64,000 nt of DNA from Variovorax sp. CF079. Lineage in GTDB: Bacteria > Pseudomonadota > Gammaproteobacteria > Burkholderiales > Burkholderiaceae_C. The DNA is taken from contig NZ_FMZU01000006.1 of assembly GCF_900101545.1 (NCBI RefSeq), positions 124,001 through 188,000 of the forward strand, given 5' to 3'. Of the stretch, positions 16,436 to 26,760 are shown in pieces. Both the position numbers and the translations under genes were made by a program. The stretch's first letter is position 1. The number at the start of each line of letters is the position of its first letter. The notes under the pieces were generated by a model, which saw only the letters and a program-made list of their open reading frames with translations, had not been told where the DNA came from and ran no database searches.

Positions 16436-19399
16436 ATGCGCCTGCCTACCCCCTATCGGCCGGAAGCCGACATCGTTTCGCACCGCCTCGCAGCCCTGAA
16501 GGGTGCGCTCAACTGGACCGCGGCGGCCGGTGCCGCCGCGCCCTGGGTGCGTGCCGTGCGCGACCGGCCGCCGCCCTTCTGGGCCATGGAAAGCCTGCTG
16601 CGCGAGTACCCGATCTCGAGCGCTGAGGGCCTGGCGCTGATGCGCCTGGCCGAAGCGCTGCTGCGCGTGCCCGATGCCGAGACCGCCATCGCGCTCACCG
16701 CAGACCAGTTGGGCCGCGCCGATTTCGAGGGTGCCGCCGACTCGACCTTGTCGCGCCTGTCCTCCTCCGCGATCGCGCTGTCGAAGAGGTTCCTGCCCGA
16801 CCCCGGGCACCCCGGATCGGAGCCCGGCCTGATGGCCCGCCTCGGCGCGCGCACCGTGGTCGCCGCCACGCTGCGCGCCGTGCAACTGCTGGGCCGCCAG
16901 TTCGTGCTGGGCCAGACCATCGAAGAGGCGATGGCCGAGGCCCGATCGGCGCACAGAAAGCAGGAGGCCCTGCGCTTCAGCTACGACATGCTGGGCGAGG
17001 GCGCGCGCACCGATGTCGATGCGCTTCGCTACCTCGACAGCTACGTCAACGCGATCCGGTCCATCGCGGCCGGCGCCGACAGCGGGGGCACGCCCGAGCA
17101 CAACGACGGCATCTCGATCAAGCTCAGCGCGCTGCATCCGCGCTATGAAGATGCGCAGCGCGAACGCGTGATGCGCGAACTGGTGCCGCGCGCGTGGCAG
17201 CTGTGCGAACTCGCGGCCGATGCGAATCTCAACCTCACCGTCGACGCCGAGGAGGTCGACCGGCTCGAGCTCTCGCTCGAGGTGTTCGAAGTGCTGGCCG
17301 CCAAGGTGGCGGCCGAGCGCCCGCAATGGCGCGGCTTCGGCCTTGCGATGCAGGCCTACCAGACGCGCGCGCTGGAACTGGTCGAGCACATCACCGCGAT
17401 CGCCCGCAAGTATCGGCTGCGCCTGATGTGCCGCCTGGTCAAGGGCGCCTACTGGGATGCCGAGATCAAGCGCGCCCAGGAGCTGGGCCTGCCGCACTAC
17501 CCGGTGTTCACGCACAAGCACCACAGTGACATCAGCTACCTGGCCTGCGCGCGCGCGCTGCTGGCCGCGCCCGATGCGGTCTACCCGCAGTTCGCGACGC
17601 ACAACGCGGGGACCATTGCGGCCATTCTCCAGATGGCCGGAGACACCCCTTTCGAACTGCAACGCTTGCACGGCATGGGCGAGGGCGTCTATCGCGAGGT
17701 GATGAAGAGCACCACCGCGCCGGTGCGCATCTATGCGCCGGTAGGCCAGCACAAGGACCTGCTGGCCTACCTGGTGCGCCGGCTGCTGGAGAACGGCGCC
17801 AACTCCTCCTTCGTCAACCAGCTGGGCGACGAGGCGATCGCGATCGACGAGCTGCTGGTCTCGCCGCTGTGGCTGGAGCGCGATGCCTCGCTGCCGCTGC
17901 CGAGCACGCTCTACGGTCCGCCGCCGGCACGCCGCAACAGCAACGGCGTGGATCTGGCGGTCGAATCGATGCGTGCGCCGCTTCTTGCCGCCTACGATGA
18001 ATGCACCGTGCCGGCCGTGGCCGAGTTCGACGCGCAGCGAGCCGCCGATGCAGTGGCCGTTTCGGCGGCCAGCTATCGCACGTGGAGCAAGACCCCGGTC
18101 GCGCAACGCGCCGCGGTGCTGCGCCGCGCGGCCGATGCGCTCGATGCCGAGCTGCCGCGCTTCTGCGCCTTGCTGGTCAAGGAAGCCTTCAAGACCTGGG
18201 GCGATGCGGTCGCCGAGGTGCGCGAGGCGGTCGACTTTCTGCGCTACTACGCCGACGAGGCCGAGCGCGTCATGCGGCCGGTCGTGCTGCCCGGCCCCAC
18301 CGGCGAGAGCAACGAACTGCGGCTGACGGGGCGCGGGCCCTGGGTCTGCATCAGCCCCTGGAATTTCCCGCTCGCGATCTTCCTGGGCCAGGTGGCGGCC
18401 GCGCTCGCGACCGGCAACACGGTGCTGGCCAAGCCGGCCGAGCAGACGCCGGCCGTCGCCCTCGAAGCCGTCCGGCTGCTGCATGCGGCGGGCGTGCCGG
18501 CCGATGCGGCGCAACTGCTGCACGGCCCCGGCGAGACCGTCGGCGCCGCGCTGGTGGCGGCGCCCGGTGTGGCCGGCGTGGTGTTCACCGGCTCGACCCA
18601 GGTGGCGAAGATCATCCACCGCGCGCTGGCCGCCAAAGACGGCCCGATCGTGCCGCTGATCGCCGAGACCGGCGGCATCAACGCGATGGTCGTCGACTCC
18701 AGCGCGCTGCCCGAGCAGGTGGTCGATGCGGTGGTGCAGAGCGCCTTCCGATCGGCCGGCCAGCGCTGCTCGGCGCTGCGCCTGCTGCTCTTGCACGAGA
18801 GCATCGCCGACGGCGTGATCGAGATGATCCGCGGCGCGGCGCAGGAGCTTGCGGCGGGCGACCCGTCCGAGCTCGCGACCGACGTCGGCCCGGTGATCGA
18901 CCGCGAAGCCTTCGAGGGCATCCAGCGCCACCTGCAGCGCCTGAACGCGGAAGCCCGCGTGCTGGTCGCGCCGGTGTCCTCCGCACCGGCGGTGGCCAAC
19001 CTGATCGCGCCGCATGCCTACCTGCTGCCCTCCATCGAGCGCGTGAAGACCGAGATCTTCGGCCCGGTACTGCACATCGTGCGCTGGTCGGGCGAGCCGC
19101 AGGCCGTGATCGACCAGATCAACGCGCTCGGCTTCGGCCTCACGCTCGGCATCCAGACGCGCATCGACAGCCGTGCCCAGGCCATGGCTGCGCGCGCCCA
19201 CGTGGGCAACATCTACGTCAACCGCAACATCATCGGCGCGGTGGTCGGCGTGCAGCCCTTCGGCGGCGAGGGCCTGAGCGGCACCGGCCCGAAGGCGGGC
19301 GGGCCGTACTACTTGCTGCGCTTCTGCGCGGAGCAGACGCTCACCATCAACACCACCGCGGCCGGCGGCAATGCCGCGCTGCTTGCCGCAAGCGCATAA
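16436..19399 (+). CDS. putA: Bifunctional proline dehydrogenase / L-glutamate gamma-semialdehyde dehydrogenase PutA
   Basis: The 987-residue enzyme oxidises proline to P5C with FAD and then to glutamate with NAD. The proline dehydrogenase half (about 90-440) has [39 protein letters not shown] and [19 protein letters not shown]. The aldehyde dehydrogenase half (about 490-980) has [14 protein letters not shown], a catalytic Glu in [15 protein letters not shown] and the catalytic Cys in GQRCSALR near residue 777. It lacks the ribbon-helix-helix domain of E. coli PutA and the long C-terminal extension, so it is a minimal monofunctional-regulation type. Glutamate dehydrogenase lies just downstream. 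Confidence 0.97.
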   Translation: MRLPTPYRPEADIVSHRLAALKGALNWTAAAGAAAPWVRAVRDRPPPFWAMESLLREYPISSAEGLALMRLAEALLRVPDAETAIALTADQLGRADFEGAADSTLSRLSSSAIALSKRFLPDPGHPGSEPGLMARLGARTVVAATLRAVQLLGRQFVLGQTIEEAMAEARSAHRKQEALRFSYDMLGEGARTDVDALRYLDSYVNAIRSIAAGADSGGTPEHNDGISIKLSALHPRYEDAQRERVMRELVPRAWQLCELAADANLNLTVDAEEVDRLELSLEVFEVLAAKVAAERPQWRGFGLAMQAYQTRALELVEHITAIARKYRLRLMCRLVKGAYWDAEIKRAQELGLPHYPVFTHKHHSDISYLACARALLAAPDAVYPQFATHNAGTIAAILQMAGDTPFELQRLHGMGEGVYREVMKSTTAPVRIYAPVGQHKDLLAYLVRRLLENGANSSFVNQLGDEAIAIDELLVSPLWLERDASLPLPSTLYGPPPARRNSNGVDLAVESMRAPLLAAYDECTVPAVAEFDAQRAADAVAVSAASYRTWSKTPVAQRAAVLRRAADALDAELPRFCALLVKEAFKTWGDAVAEVREAVDFLRYYADEAERVMRPVVLPGPTGESNELRLTGRGPWVCISPWNFPLAIFLGQVAAALATGNTVLAKPAEQTPAVALEAVRLLHAAGVPADAAQLLHGPGETVGAALVAAPGVAGVVFTGSTQVAKIIHRALAAKDGPIVPLIAETGGINAMVVDSSALPEQVVDAVVQSAFRSAGQRCSALRLLLLHESIADGVIEMIRGAAQELAAGDPSELATDVGPVIDREAFEGIQRHLQRLNAEARVLVAPVSSAPAVANLIAPHAYLLPSIERVKTEIFGPVLHIVRWSGEPQAVIDQINALGFGLTLGIQTRIDSRAQAMAARAHVGNIYVNRNIIGAVVGVQPFGGEGLSGTGPKAGGPYYLLRFCAEQTLTINTTAAGGNAALLAASA

Positions 19400-19484
19400 G
19401 GGGCAACGCAACGCGCATAGGCCATGGCGCAGCGGGCGCCGCGCAGCTATCGTCCGCCGCATCCCAACAGCAACCAGGAGTGCC

Positions 19485-20756
19485 ATGAGCGCCGATCTGT
19501 CCTACGTTCAACCGACCGCCAACAGCCCGTGGGGCACCTATCTCTCGCAGGTCGACCGCGTCGTTCCCTACCTGGGCGGCCTGGCCCGCTGGGTCGAGAC
19601 GCTCAAGCGCCCCAAGCGCGCGCTGATCGTCGACGTGCCAATCGAGATGGACGACGGCACCATCGCCCACTTCGAGGGCTACCGCGTGCAGCACAACATG
19701 TCGCGCGGCCCGGGCAAGGGCGGCGTGCGCTTCCACCCCGACGTGACGCTCGAAGAAGTGATGGCCCTGTCGGCCTGGATGACGGTGAAGACCGCCGCGG
19801 TGAACCTGCCCTACGGCGGCGCCAAGGGCGGCATCCGCGTCGATCCGAAGAAGCTTACGCTGCAGGAACTCGAGAAGGTCACGCGTCGCTACACCAGCGA
19901 GATCGGCATCATCATCGGCCCGCAGCAAGACATCCCGGCGCCCGACGTCAACACCAACGCCCAGATCATGGCGTGGATGATGGACACCTACTCGATGAAC
20001 GTCGGCGGCACCGCCACCGGCGTGGTCACCGGCAAGCCGCTGCACCTGGGCGGCTCGCTGGGCCGCGTCAAGGCCACCGGCCGCGGCGTCTTCGTCACCG
20101 GCCGCGAGGCGGCGCGGCGCCTCGGGTTGGAGCTGCGCGGCGCGCGCATCGCGGTGCAGGGCTTCGGCAACGTGGGCTCGGTCGCGGCCGAGCTGTTCGC
20201 CGAGGCCGGCGCCAAGATCGTCGCGGTGCAGGACCACACCGGCACCATCGTCAACAGCAAGGGCCTCGATCTGAAAGAACTGGTGCCGCTCTCGCGCACC
20301 GAGGGCGTGGTGGGCTTCAAGGGCGGCGACGTCATCAACAACGAGGCCTTCTGGGAAATCCCCTGCGACATCCTGATCCCGGCCGCGCTGGAAGGCCAGC
20401 TGACCGCCGAGCGCGCGCAGAAAACGACTGCCAAACTGGTGCTCGAAGGCGCCAACGGCCCAACCGTGCCGACGGCCGACGACATCCTGGCCGAGCGCGG
20501 CGTGCTCGTGGTGCCCGACGTGATCTGCAATGCAGGCGGCGTGACGGTGAGCTACTTCGAGTGGGTGCAGGACTTCTCATCCTTCTTCTGGGACGAGGAC
20601 GAGATCAACGTGCGGCTCGACCGCATCATGATGAACGCGCTCAACCACATCTGGGACACGGCCGACAAGCACAGGATCACGCTGCGCACGGCGACCTTCG
20701 CGGTGGCCTGCGAGCGCATCCTGATGGCACGGCAGGAACGCGGCCTCTATCCATGA
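19485..20756 (+). CDS. gdhA: Glutamate dehydrogenase (Glu/Leu/Phe/Val dehydrogenase family)
   Basis: ATG 19485 has CAGGAG about 6 bases upstream and gives 423 residues. The dimerisation domain holds the catalytic stretch [16 protein letters not shown] (Lys of the glycine-rich motif). The nucleotide domain has [18 protein letters not shown] near residue 220. The enzyme interconverts glutamate with 2-oxoglutarate and ammonia. Its place 85 bp after putA suggests that it takes proline-derived glutamate into the TCA cycle. The stop overlaps the next start (ATGA). Confidence 0.96.
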   Translation: MSADLSYVQPTANSPWGTYLSQVDRVVPYLGGLARWVETLKRPKRALIVDVPIEMDDGTIAHFEGYRVQHNMSRGPGKGGVRFHPDVTLEEVMALSAWMTVKTAAVNLPYGGAKGGIRVDPKKLTLQELEKVTRRYTSEIGIIIGPQQDIPAPDVNTNAQIMAWMMDTYSMNVGGTATGVVTGKPLHLGGSLGRVKATGRGVFVTGREAARRLGLELRGARIAVQGFGNVGSVAAELFAEAGAKIVAVQDHTGTIVNSKGLDLKELVPLSRTEGVVGFKGGDVINNEAFWEIPCDILIPAALEGQLTAERAQKTTAKLVLEGANGPTVPTADDILAERGVLVVPDVICNAGGVTVSYFEWVQDFSSFFWDEDEINVRLDRIMMNALNHIWDTADKHRITLRTATFAVACERILMARQERGLYP

Positions 20757-21370
20757 CGCCTGACTACAGCGCGCACATCGATGCCCTGTTGGCCGATGGC
20801 CGGCGCAAGCTGCTCGGCCTGGTCGGGGCGCCCGGCTCGGGCAAGTCGACGCTCGCGCTGGCGCTCCGGCAGGCCCTGCCCGGGCGCGTGCAGGTGGTGC
20901 CGATGGACGGCTTCCACCTTGCCAACGCGGAGCTGCAGCGGCTGGGCCGAGCCGATCGCAAGGGTGCGCCCGACACCTTCGACGGCGCGGGCTATGTCGC
21001 GCTGCTGCGGCGCCTGCGCGAGCAGCGCGAGGACGAGATCGTCTACGCGCCCGAATTCCGCCGCGAGATCGAGGAACCGATCGCAGCTGCGATCGCGGTG
21101 TTGCCGCAGACGCAGCTGCTCATCACCGAAGGCAACTACCTGCTGCTGCAGGAAGGCCCGTGGGCCGAGGTTGCGCCCTTGCTCGACGAGGTCTGGTACG
21201 TGGAAGTCGACGACGGCCTGCGCATGGAGCGCCTGGTGCAGCGCCACCAGCAGTTCGGCCGCAGCCGCGAAGCCGCGCTGGCCTGGGTGGCAGACACGGA
21301 CGAGCCCAACGCGCGCCGCATCGCCGCCACGCGCGGCCGGGCGCACCGCGTGATTCATCGCGACGCCTGA
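20753..21370 (+). CDS. P-loop nucleoside/pantothenate-kinase-like protein
   Basis: The 205-residue protein has Walker [20 protein letters not shown] near residue 20. [19 protein letters not shown] resembles the Walker-B region of uridine kinases and bacterial type I pantothenate kinases, with [17 protein letters not shown] following and [18 protein letters not shown] near 125. It fits the YggC/uridine-kinase-like group, and the phosphate acceptor is unknown. It overlaps gdhA by 4 bases, so co-translation with glutamate dehydrogenase is likely. Confidence 0.87.
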   Translation: MTPDYSAHIDALLADGRRKLLGLVGAPGSGKSTLALALRQALPGRVQVVPMDGFHLANAELQRLGRADRKGAPDTFDGAGYVALLRRLREQREDEIVYAPEFRREIEEPIAAAIAVLPQTQLLITEGNYLLLQEGPWAEVAPLLDEVWYVEVDDGLRMERLVQRHQQFGRSREAALAWVADTDEPNARRIAATRGRAHRVIHRDA

Positions 21371-21465
21371 GGCGGGAACGCGGCGCGGATCAGGACGTCC
21401 AAAAGAAGCCGGTTACGCCGGTGGCATGCCGCTAGCATCTGCGGCTCGCCCATTCCGATGCTTCG

Positions 21466-22095
21466 ATGCCTGTCATGCGCCTTTCGTCTTCATGCACCGC
21501 CACCGCGCTGCTGCTTTCGCTCCTCCTGGCGGGCTGCATCTCGCCTGCCAAGCGCGTCTCCTACGACCCCGAGGAGTTCGATTCGACCACCACGCACACG
21601 CGCGTCTTCCGCGCCACGCAGGCGCAGACCTGCGAGGCCGCGCGGCGCGCGCTCTTGAGCCAAGGTTATCTGGTGACGGCGGCGAATGCCGACCTGGTGG
21701 CCGGCCGCAAGAGCTTCCAGCCGACCGGCGAGGTGCATGTGGAGGTCGAATTGCGCGTGGTCTGCGCGCGCGAGGGCAGCGCCAACAGCACGGTCGCCTT
21801 CGCCAGCGCGCTGCAGGACCGCTACAGCCTGAAGAAGGTCAACAACTCGGCGAGCGTGGGCGTGGGCGCGCTGGGTTCCCTGTCGCTGCCGTTCTCGTCC
21901 AGCGACGATGCGCTGGTCAAGGTGGCCAGCGAGACGCTGACCGACGAACGCTTCTACGACCGCTTCTTTGCCTTGATCGACCGCTTTCTGGTGCCCGAAT
22001 CGGTCGAGGTCACGCCGGTCGCGCCGCCCGAGCCGCCGAAGCCGAGCACCGACGCGCCGCTGCGGCCGGTGCCCCTGTCGCTTTCCCGAGGTTGA
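21466..22095 (+). CDS. DUF2242-type lipoprotein
   Basis: About 209 residues; ATG 21475 is an equally possible start. A lipoprotein signal ends LLLSLLLAGC, so it should be anchored in a membrane. The mature part has a conserved-looking core FRATQAQTCEAARRALLSQG and VEVELRVVCAREGSANSTVA, which I associate with DUF2242 proteins of Burkholderiales. The C-terminus is a Pro-rich tail. Function is unknown. The 95-bp gap upstream has no gene. Confidence 0.75.
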   Translation: MPVMRLSSSCTATALLLSLLLAGCISPAKRVSYDPEEFDSTTTHTRVFRATQAQTCEAARRALLSQGYLVTAANADLVAGRKSFQPTGEVHVEVELRVVCAREGSANSTVAFASALQDRYSLKKVNNSASVGVGALGSLSLPFSSSDDALVKVASETLTDERFYDRFFALIDRFLVPESVEVTPVAPPEPPKPSTDAPLRPVPLSLSRG

Positions 22096-22099
22096 GAAC

Positions 22100-22327
22100 T
22101 CAAAGCGCGACCGAGCGCGCCGCGTAGGCCGGCAGACCAGTCAATCCGCAGAGGCGCTGCAGCACGCCGTAGCCCTGCGCCAGCGCCGCGGAATAGGTGG
22201 CGAAGGCGCGGTCGGCGCGGTGCAGCGGCTCGAAATGGCCGTCGTGGCGCACGTCCTCGTGAATCACCCAGTAGTAGGAACCGTCAAAGGGTTGTTCCAC
22301 CAGCAAGCCAATCTTTCGCACGTCCAT
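22100..22327 (-). CDS. Small hypothetical protein, 75 aa
   Basis: The frame starts at ATG 22327 with CGGAG about 8 bases before it and an AT-rich region beyond that could be a promoter (22340-22385). The product begins MDVRKIGLLVEQPFDGSYYW and has no membrane segment or known motif. It resembles small conserved proteins with a predicted mixed alpha/beta fold, but I cannot name a family. It follows arginase on the same strand with a 99-bp gap, so it may have its own promoter. Confidence 0.6.
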   Translation of the reverse strand: MDVRKIGLLVEQPFDGSYYWVIHEDVRHDGHFEPLHRADRAFATYSAALAQGYGVLQRLCGLTGLPAYAARSVAL

Positions 22328-22426
22328 CTCGGTACTCCGTTTTCAAAATGAGTACTAAAGAATGTAAGACTATGTGTCTATTTGGCGGAGGTGAAAAAGT
22401 CACGCTCCGGTGGCTTTTGCGCTCCC

Positions 22427-23341
22427 TCAGCGCACCAGTGTCGACTTGCCGAACAGGCTCTCGATCAGTTCCACCGCCACTTCCGCCGTGCGGTTGCGCA
22501 CGTCCAGCGCCGGATTGAGTTCGACCACGTCGAGCGAACCCAGCCGGCCGGTGTCGGCGATCATCTCCATGCACAGCTGCATCTCGCGCCAGGTCGGCCC
22601 ACCGCGCACGCCGGTGCCGACGCCCGGCGCGTAGTCGGGGTCCAGGCAGTCGAGGTCGAAGCTCACGTGCAGGTGCGTGTCTTCGTCGATGTCCTGCAGC
22701 GCCTCGGTCATGGTCGTGCGCATGCCGTGCTCGTCGATGTGGCGCATGTCGAACACGTGCAGCCCGAGCGCGCGGATCGCGGCCTTCTCGTCGGCGTCGA
22801 CGCTGCGGATGCCGAGGAAGCGGATCGCGTCGTGCTCGAGCGCTGCGGCCTCGCCGCTCCAGCCGGTCAGCGCCGCCGGCCCGTGGCCGAGCAGGCAGGA
22901 GACCGGCATGCCGTGGATGTTGCCGCTCGGGCTGGTGCGCTCGGTGTTGACGTCGGAGTGCGCGTCGAGCCACAGCACGCGCAGCTTCTTGCGGCGCTGG
23001 CGCGCATGCCAGGCGATGGCGCTGATCGAGCCGATCGCGAGGCAGTGGTCGCCGCCCATCAGCAGCGGCAGGTGGCCGGCACGCAGCGCCTCGTCGACGG
23101 CGTCGTAGACCGATCGATTCCAGGTCACCACCTCGTCGAGATGGCGCAGCCCGTTCGCCGGCTCGGTCCAGGGCGTGGCCGGCCCGGCCAGGTTGCCGCG
23201 GTCGACGATCGCGAAGCCGAGTCGCGCGAGGGTGCCGGCGATGTCGGCGACCCGCAGCGCATCGGGCCCCATGCCGGCGCCGCGCACGCTGGCGCCGATG
23301 TCGGTGGGCGCGCCGATCAGCTGGATGGTGGGAGTGTTCAT
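22427..23341 (-). CDS. rocF: Arginase
   Basis: The 304-residue ureohydrolase has the three manganese motifs: GGDHCLAIGS (His99), WLDAHSDVNT (Asp126, His128, Asp130) and SFDLDCLDPDYAPG (Asp229, Asp231). The glycine-rich turns and SPSGNIHGMPV, which contacts the substrate carboxyl/amino groups, favour arginase over agmatinase. It hydrolyses arginine to ornithine and urea. It lies only 22 bp after the second permease gene of the sen-linked ABC transporter and on the same strand, so it is probably the distal gene of that operon. Why arginase belongs there is unclear. Confidence 0.92.
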   Translation of the reverse strand: MNTPTIQLIGAPTDIGASVRGAGMGPDALRVADIAGTLARLGFAIVDRGNLAGPATPWTEPANGLRHLDEVVTWNRSVYDAVDEALRAGHLPLLMGGDHCLAIGSISAIAWHARQRRKKLRVLWLDAHSDVNTERTSPSGNIHGMPVSCLLGHGPAALTGWSGEAAALEHDAIRFLGIRSVDADEKAAIRALGLHVFDMRHIDEHGMRTTMTEALQDIDEDTHLHVSFDLDCLDPDYAPGVGTGVRGGPTWREMQLCMEMIADTGRLGSLDVVELNPALDVRNRTAEVAVELIESLFGKSTLVR

Positions 23342-23363
23342 TGGAAAAAACCTCCGATGGATA

Positions 23364-24173
23364 TCAGGCGTAGGCCGGAGCCAGTCCGCGGCGCAGTCGG
23401 CTGCTCGCGCTGTCGACGATGAAAACCAGCACGAACATGGCGCCGATCACAGTCGACGCCTGTGCCTGCTGGAACAGCGAAAGATGAAAGTACAGCATCT
23501 GCCCGAGCCCGCCGGCGCCGACGAAGCCGAGCACCGCCGCCATGCGGATGTTCATCTCCCAACGGTACAGCGTATAGGCCAGCCATTGGGGCCAGACCAG
23601 CGGCAGGCTGCCGTAGGCGAAGGCCGCGACCGCGCCGCCGCCGGCATCGAGCAGCGCGCGCTCCGGCGCTTCGGGCACGTTCTCCAGCGTTTCGCTGAAG
23701 AGCCGGCCGAACACGCCGGTGGTATGCAAAGCGAGCGCCAGCACGCCCGCGAAGGGGCCGAGCCCGGCCGCCAGCACCATCAGCGCGGCCCACACCAGCT
23801 CGGGCACGCTGCGCAGGAAGTTCAGCACGAAGCGCGAGGCCTGGCGCAGCGCCAGCCCGTAGCGCCCCGAGGCGGGCAGCGCCAATGCGGCGCCGGCCAG
23901 CATCGCGAGCAGCGTTCCGAGCGCCGACATCGCGAGCGTCTGCAGCGCGCCCCAGGCCGTTTTGGCCAGGAAGGCGGGCGAGAGGTCGGGCGGGAAGAAC
24001 TCGGCGATGAACTTCGCCATCGCCGCGATCGACTCGCGCGCAAACAGGGCGCGGAAGTCGATGCCGAGGTAGATGAAGCTTGCGACCACCGCGATCGCCA
24101 CCGCGGAAGTCGCCGCGATGCAGCCGAGGCAGGGCCCGGCGGCCCGCGCGCGCTCCGAGGCTGACGGCTGCAT
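23364..24173 (-). CDS. ABC transporter permease, PhnE family (second of two)
   Basis: The 269-residue membrane protein starts at ATG 24173; a GTG at 24182 that overlaps the upstream stop (GTGA) is an alternative. It has about six hydrophobic segments and the binding-protein-dependent permease signature in LVWPQWLAYTLYRWEMNIRM, followed by [19 protein letters not shown]. The pair of PhnE-like permeases with PhnC-like and PhnD-like partners forms an importer in the inner membrane. Related systems carry phosphonate, phosphite or similar oxyanions. The operon with senA points to a selenium-related cargo. Confidence 0.9.
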   Translation of the reverse strand: MQPSASERARAAGPCLGCIAATSAVAIAVVASFIYLGIDFRALFARESIAAMAKFIAEFFPPDLSPAFLAKTAWGALQTLAMSALGTLLAMLAGAALALPASGRYGLALRQASRFVLNFLRSVPELVWAALMVLAAGLGPFAGVLALALHTTGVFGRLFSETLENVPEAPERALLDAGGGAVAAFAYGSLPLVWPQWLAYTLYRWEMNIRMAAVLGFVGAGGLGQMLYFHLSLFQQAQASTVIGAMFVLVFIVDSASSRLRRGLAPAYA

Positions 24174-24178
24174 AGGCT

Positions 24179-25012
24179 TCACGCCAGCCACTTTCGCAGC
24201 GCTGCGCTGAGTGCATCTGCCATCAGCACCAGCAGCAGGAACACGATCAGGATGCTGCTGGCCTCGCCGCCGTTGAGCATCTTCATCGACTGGTCCATCA
24301 GCTGGCCGAGCCCGCCCGCGCCGACGAAGCCCATCACGACCGAGGCGCGAACCGCGCATTCCCAGCGGTAGATGGTGTAGGAGACCAGCTCCTGCGCGGC
24401 GCCCGGCAACAGGGCGTAGAACAGCGCGGCGACGCGCCCGCTGCCGCCCTCCAGCAGCGCCCGCGCGGGCCGCGTGTCGCCCGACTCGAGGATCTCCGCG
24501 TAGACCTTGCCAAGCATGCCGCCGTAGGTGATCGCCAGCGCGAGCACGCCGGCCGCCGGGCCGAGGCCGAGGGCGCGCACCAGCACCAGCGCCCAAACCA
24601 CTTCGGGGATGGCGCGCAGCAGGGTGAGCACGCCGCGCGCTGTCGTGCGCACCGCCTGGCCGTGCCAGCGCCCCGGCCCGGGGCCGATGCGCGAGATCGA
24701 CAGCGCCTGCGTCACCGCGAAGGCCAGCGGCACGGCAAGCACGAAGGCGAGCGCGACGCCGGCCGTGGCCATGGCGAGGGTTTCCAGCGTCGCGCGCGCC
24801 AGCAGGCCGAGGAAGTCGGCCGACAGCGCCGGTGGCAGGAAGCCGGCCAGGAAGCCGCCCATCACGCGCAGGCTGGCGGGGGCCAGCAACGCCTGCGGCT
24901 TGAACTCTGCGATCACCAGCATCGGCCACAACACCAGCAACCCGAGCAGCAGCGCGCCGAGGCGCCGGCGTGCGAGCGGATCGCGCATTGCGGGCGGGCT
25001 CGCGGCACTCAT
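24179..25012 (-). CDS. ABC transporter permease, PhnE family (first of two)
   Basis: ATG 25012 overlaps the ATPase gene's stop by four bases (ATGA). The 277-residue protein has an N-terminal anchor [20 protein letters not shown] and further membrane spans. It has the permease coupling motif around [18 protein letters not shown], followed by [20 protein letters not shown]. It is paralogous to the downstream permease, and the two presumably form a heterodimeric channel. Its stop overlaps a possible GTG start of the second permease. Confidence 0.9.
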   Translation of the reverse strand: MSAASPPAMRDPLARRRLGALLLGLLVLWPMLVIAEFKPQALLAPASLRVMGGFLAGFLPPALSADFLGLLARATLETLAMATAGVALAFVLAVPLAFAVTQALSISRIGPGPGRWHGQAVRTTARGVLTLLRAIPEVVWALVLVRALGLGPAAGVLALAITYGGMLGKVYAEILESGDTRPARALLEGGSGRVAALFYALLPGAAQELVSYTIYRWECAVRASVVMGFVGAGGLGQLMDQSMKMLNGGEASSILIVFLLLVLMADALSAALRKWLA

Positions 25013-25848
25013 CGGCAGGCGGCCGGAAGCACGGGCTCGCGGCTGCCGCGTTCGATGTCGTTGAAGCCGCCCTGTGCCTGGGTCGGCAGCACGCCGCCTT
25101 CGGTGGCGTAGAGCTCCTGCAGCATTGCGCGGCTGACCGCCGCGGCCGGTGCGTCGAACACCACCACGCCGGCGCGCAGGCCGACGATGCGATCGAACCA
25201 TTTCAAGGCCAGGTCCACCGCATGCAGCGAGGCCACCAGCGTCGCGCCGGTGGCTTCGCTCTGCGCGATCAGTTCGCCGACCGCCATGTCGGCCAGCGCG
25301 GGGTCGAGCGCGGAGACCGGCTCGTCGGCGAGCATCAGTTCGGGCGCCTGGTAGAGCACGCGCGCCATGCCGACGCGCTGCAGCTGGCCGCCCGAAAGCC
25401 GGTCGCAGCGATCGAACAGCCGGTCGGCCAGGTCCAGCCGCGCGAGCGCGGCCTGCGCGCCGGCGATGTCGCTCGGCACCAGCAGCGAGACCAGCGCGCG
25501 AGCGCTCGACCAGGCGCCGAGCCGGCCCGCGAGCACTGCCGTGATGACGCGCAGGCGCGGCGGGATCGGCGGCGCCTGGTGGACGAGGCCGATGCGTGCG
25601 CGCAGCGCCTTCAGCGGCCGTGCCCCGAGCTGCCATGGCCGCGCGCCCAGGAGCTCGACACGGCCCTCGCTCGCGCGCAGCGCGGTCGCCGCGATGCGCA
25701 GCAGGCTGGTCTTGCCCGCGCCCGATGGACCGATGACGGCCATGCGTGCGCCGCGTTCGACGGCCAGCGTCACGCCTTGCAGCGCGCGCTGGCCGTTGGG
25801 ATGCACGAGGCCGACATCCTCGAGCGCCAGCGCGGCTTCGGCGTTCAC
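25009..25848 (-). CDS. ABC transporter ATP-binding protein, PhnC family
   Basis: GTG 25848 gives 279 residues starting [20 protein letters not shown]. Walker A is [11 protein letters not shown] (40-50), the signature is [10 protein letters not shown] (151-160), Walker B is [13 protein letters not shown] (171-183), and a switch His lies in [11 protein letters not shown]. It energises the two PhnE-like permeases from the cytoplasmic side. It starts 16 bp after the binding-protein gene and overlaps the permease, so it belongs to the same operon. Confidence 0.92.
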   Translation of the reverse strand: MNAEAALALEDVGLVHPNGQRALQGVTLAVERGARMAVIGPSGAGKTSLLRIAATALRASEGRVELLGARPWQLGARPLKALRARIGLVHQAPPIPPRLRVITAVLAGRLGAWSSARALVSLLVPSDIAGAQAALARLDLADRLFDRCDRLSGGQLQRVGMARVLYQAPELMLADEPVSALDPALADMAVGELIAQSEATGATLVASLHAVDLALKWFDRIVGLRAGVVVFDAPAAAVSRAMLQELYATEGGVLPTQAQGGFNDIERGSREPVLPAACR

Positions 25849-25864
25849 CGGCTGCCCCAAGCCC

Positions 25865-26728
25865 TTACTTGATGAGGCCGGCGGACTTGGCAGCGGCTTC
25901 GATGCCGTCGTAGTTCGAGGCCTTGGTCGGGATGAACTTCGAGGCGCGCTGCAGCGCCAGGATCTCCTTGTGCTGCGGATTCGCCGCGTCGAGCTTGAGG
26001 AAGGCATCGGCGAGCTTCTTCGTCGTCGCGGCATCGAGGCCGGGCCGCACGGTCCAGTTGTAGTCGTAGTAGGGCGCCGTGGTCGCCAGCACGCGCACCT
26101 TGGCGGCGTTGGGGTTGGCCGATTCGATCAGCTTGTCCATCACCGAGGCGTTCAGCACGCCGGCTTCGGCCCGGCCTGCGGCCACGAAGGCCACGGTGGC
26201 ATCGTGCGCGCCCGAGAACGCGACGGTCTTGAAGTCCTTGTCGGGATTGATGCCGGCCTGCAGCAGGAAGTAGCGCGGCATCAGGTGGCCCGAGGTCGAG
26301 GAGGGCGAACCGAAGGCGAAGGTGGCGCCCTTGAGATCGGCCAGCGTCTTGGCCTTGCTGTCGGTCGGCACGATGAACTTGCTGGTGAACTTCTCGTCCT
26401 CGGCGCGCTGCACGATCGGCACGGCCGCGCCGTTGGTGCGCAGCTTGGCCTGCACGAAGGTGAAGCCGCCGAGCCAGGCCAGGTCGATCTTGTTCGTCGC
26501 CAGGCCCTCGACCACCGCGGCGTAGTCGGTGACGGGCGTGAACTGCACGTCGAGGCCGGTCTCCTTCTTCAGGTAGTCGCCGAGCGGCTTGAACTTGCGC
26601 TGCAGCTCGGTGGGCGCCTCGTCGGGAATGGCCGACACGCGCAGTACGCCGCTCTGCGCATGGACTGGCGTGCCGGCGGCGAATGCGAGCAGGGAGAAGA
26701 GGGCGAGCTGGAGGAGTTGTCGTTTCAT
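25865..26728 (-). CDS. PhnD-like ABC transporter substrate-binding protein (putative selenium oxyanion receptor)
   Basis: The 287-residue protein has a signal peptide cleaved after VHAQ and the PhnD-type fold. [20 protein letters not shown] is near the mature N-terminus, then [34 protein letters not shown] and [20 protein letters not shown]. In PhnD proteins the Ser-Thr-Ser-Gly loop at a helix N-terminus coordinates an oxyanion. The gene starts 32 bp after the senA stop on the same strand. I recall that a PhnD branch found beside selenium genes is labelled a putative selenate receptor in family databases. Cargo here is inference, since phosphonate or phosphite is possible. Confidence 0.88.
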   Translation of the reverse strand: MKRQLLQLALFSLLAFAAGTPVHAQSGVLRVSAIPDEAPTELQRKFKPLGDYLKKETGLDVQFTPVTDYAAVVEGLATNKIDLAWLGGFTFVQAKLRTNGAAVPIVQRAEDEKFTSKFIVPTDSKAKTLADLKGATFAFGSPSSTSGHLMPRYFLLQAGINPDKDFKTVAFSGAHDATVAFVAAGRAEAGVLNASVMDKLIESANPNAAKVRVLATTAPYYDYNWTVRPGLDAATTKKLADAFLKLDAANPQHKEILALQRASKFIPTKASNYDGIEAAAKSAGLIK

Positions 26729-26760
26729 GGCGCGCTGCCGGTTGGAGGGAGGGCTGCAGT

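Noticed and set aside
15863..19486. A 1207-codon open frame antisense to putA
   Set aside because: Only its last 159 codons (the Lrp-type regulator) are real. The rest mirrors putA codon bias, is Arg/His/Gly-rich and has no recognisable domain, a known artefact of very high GC.
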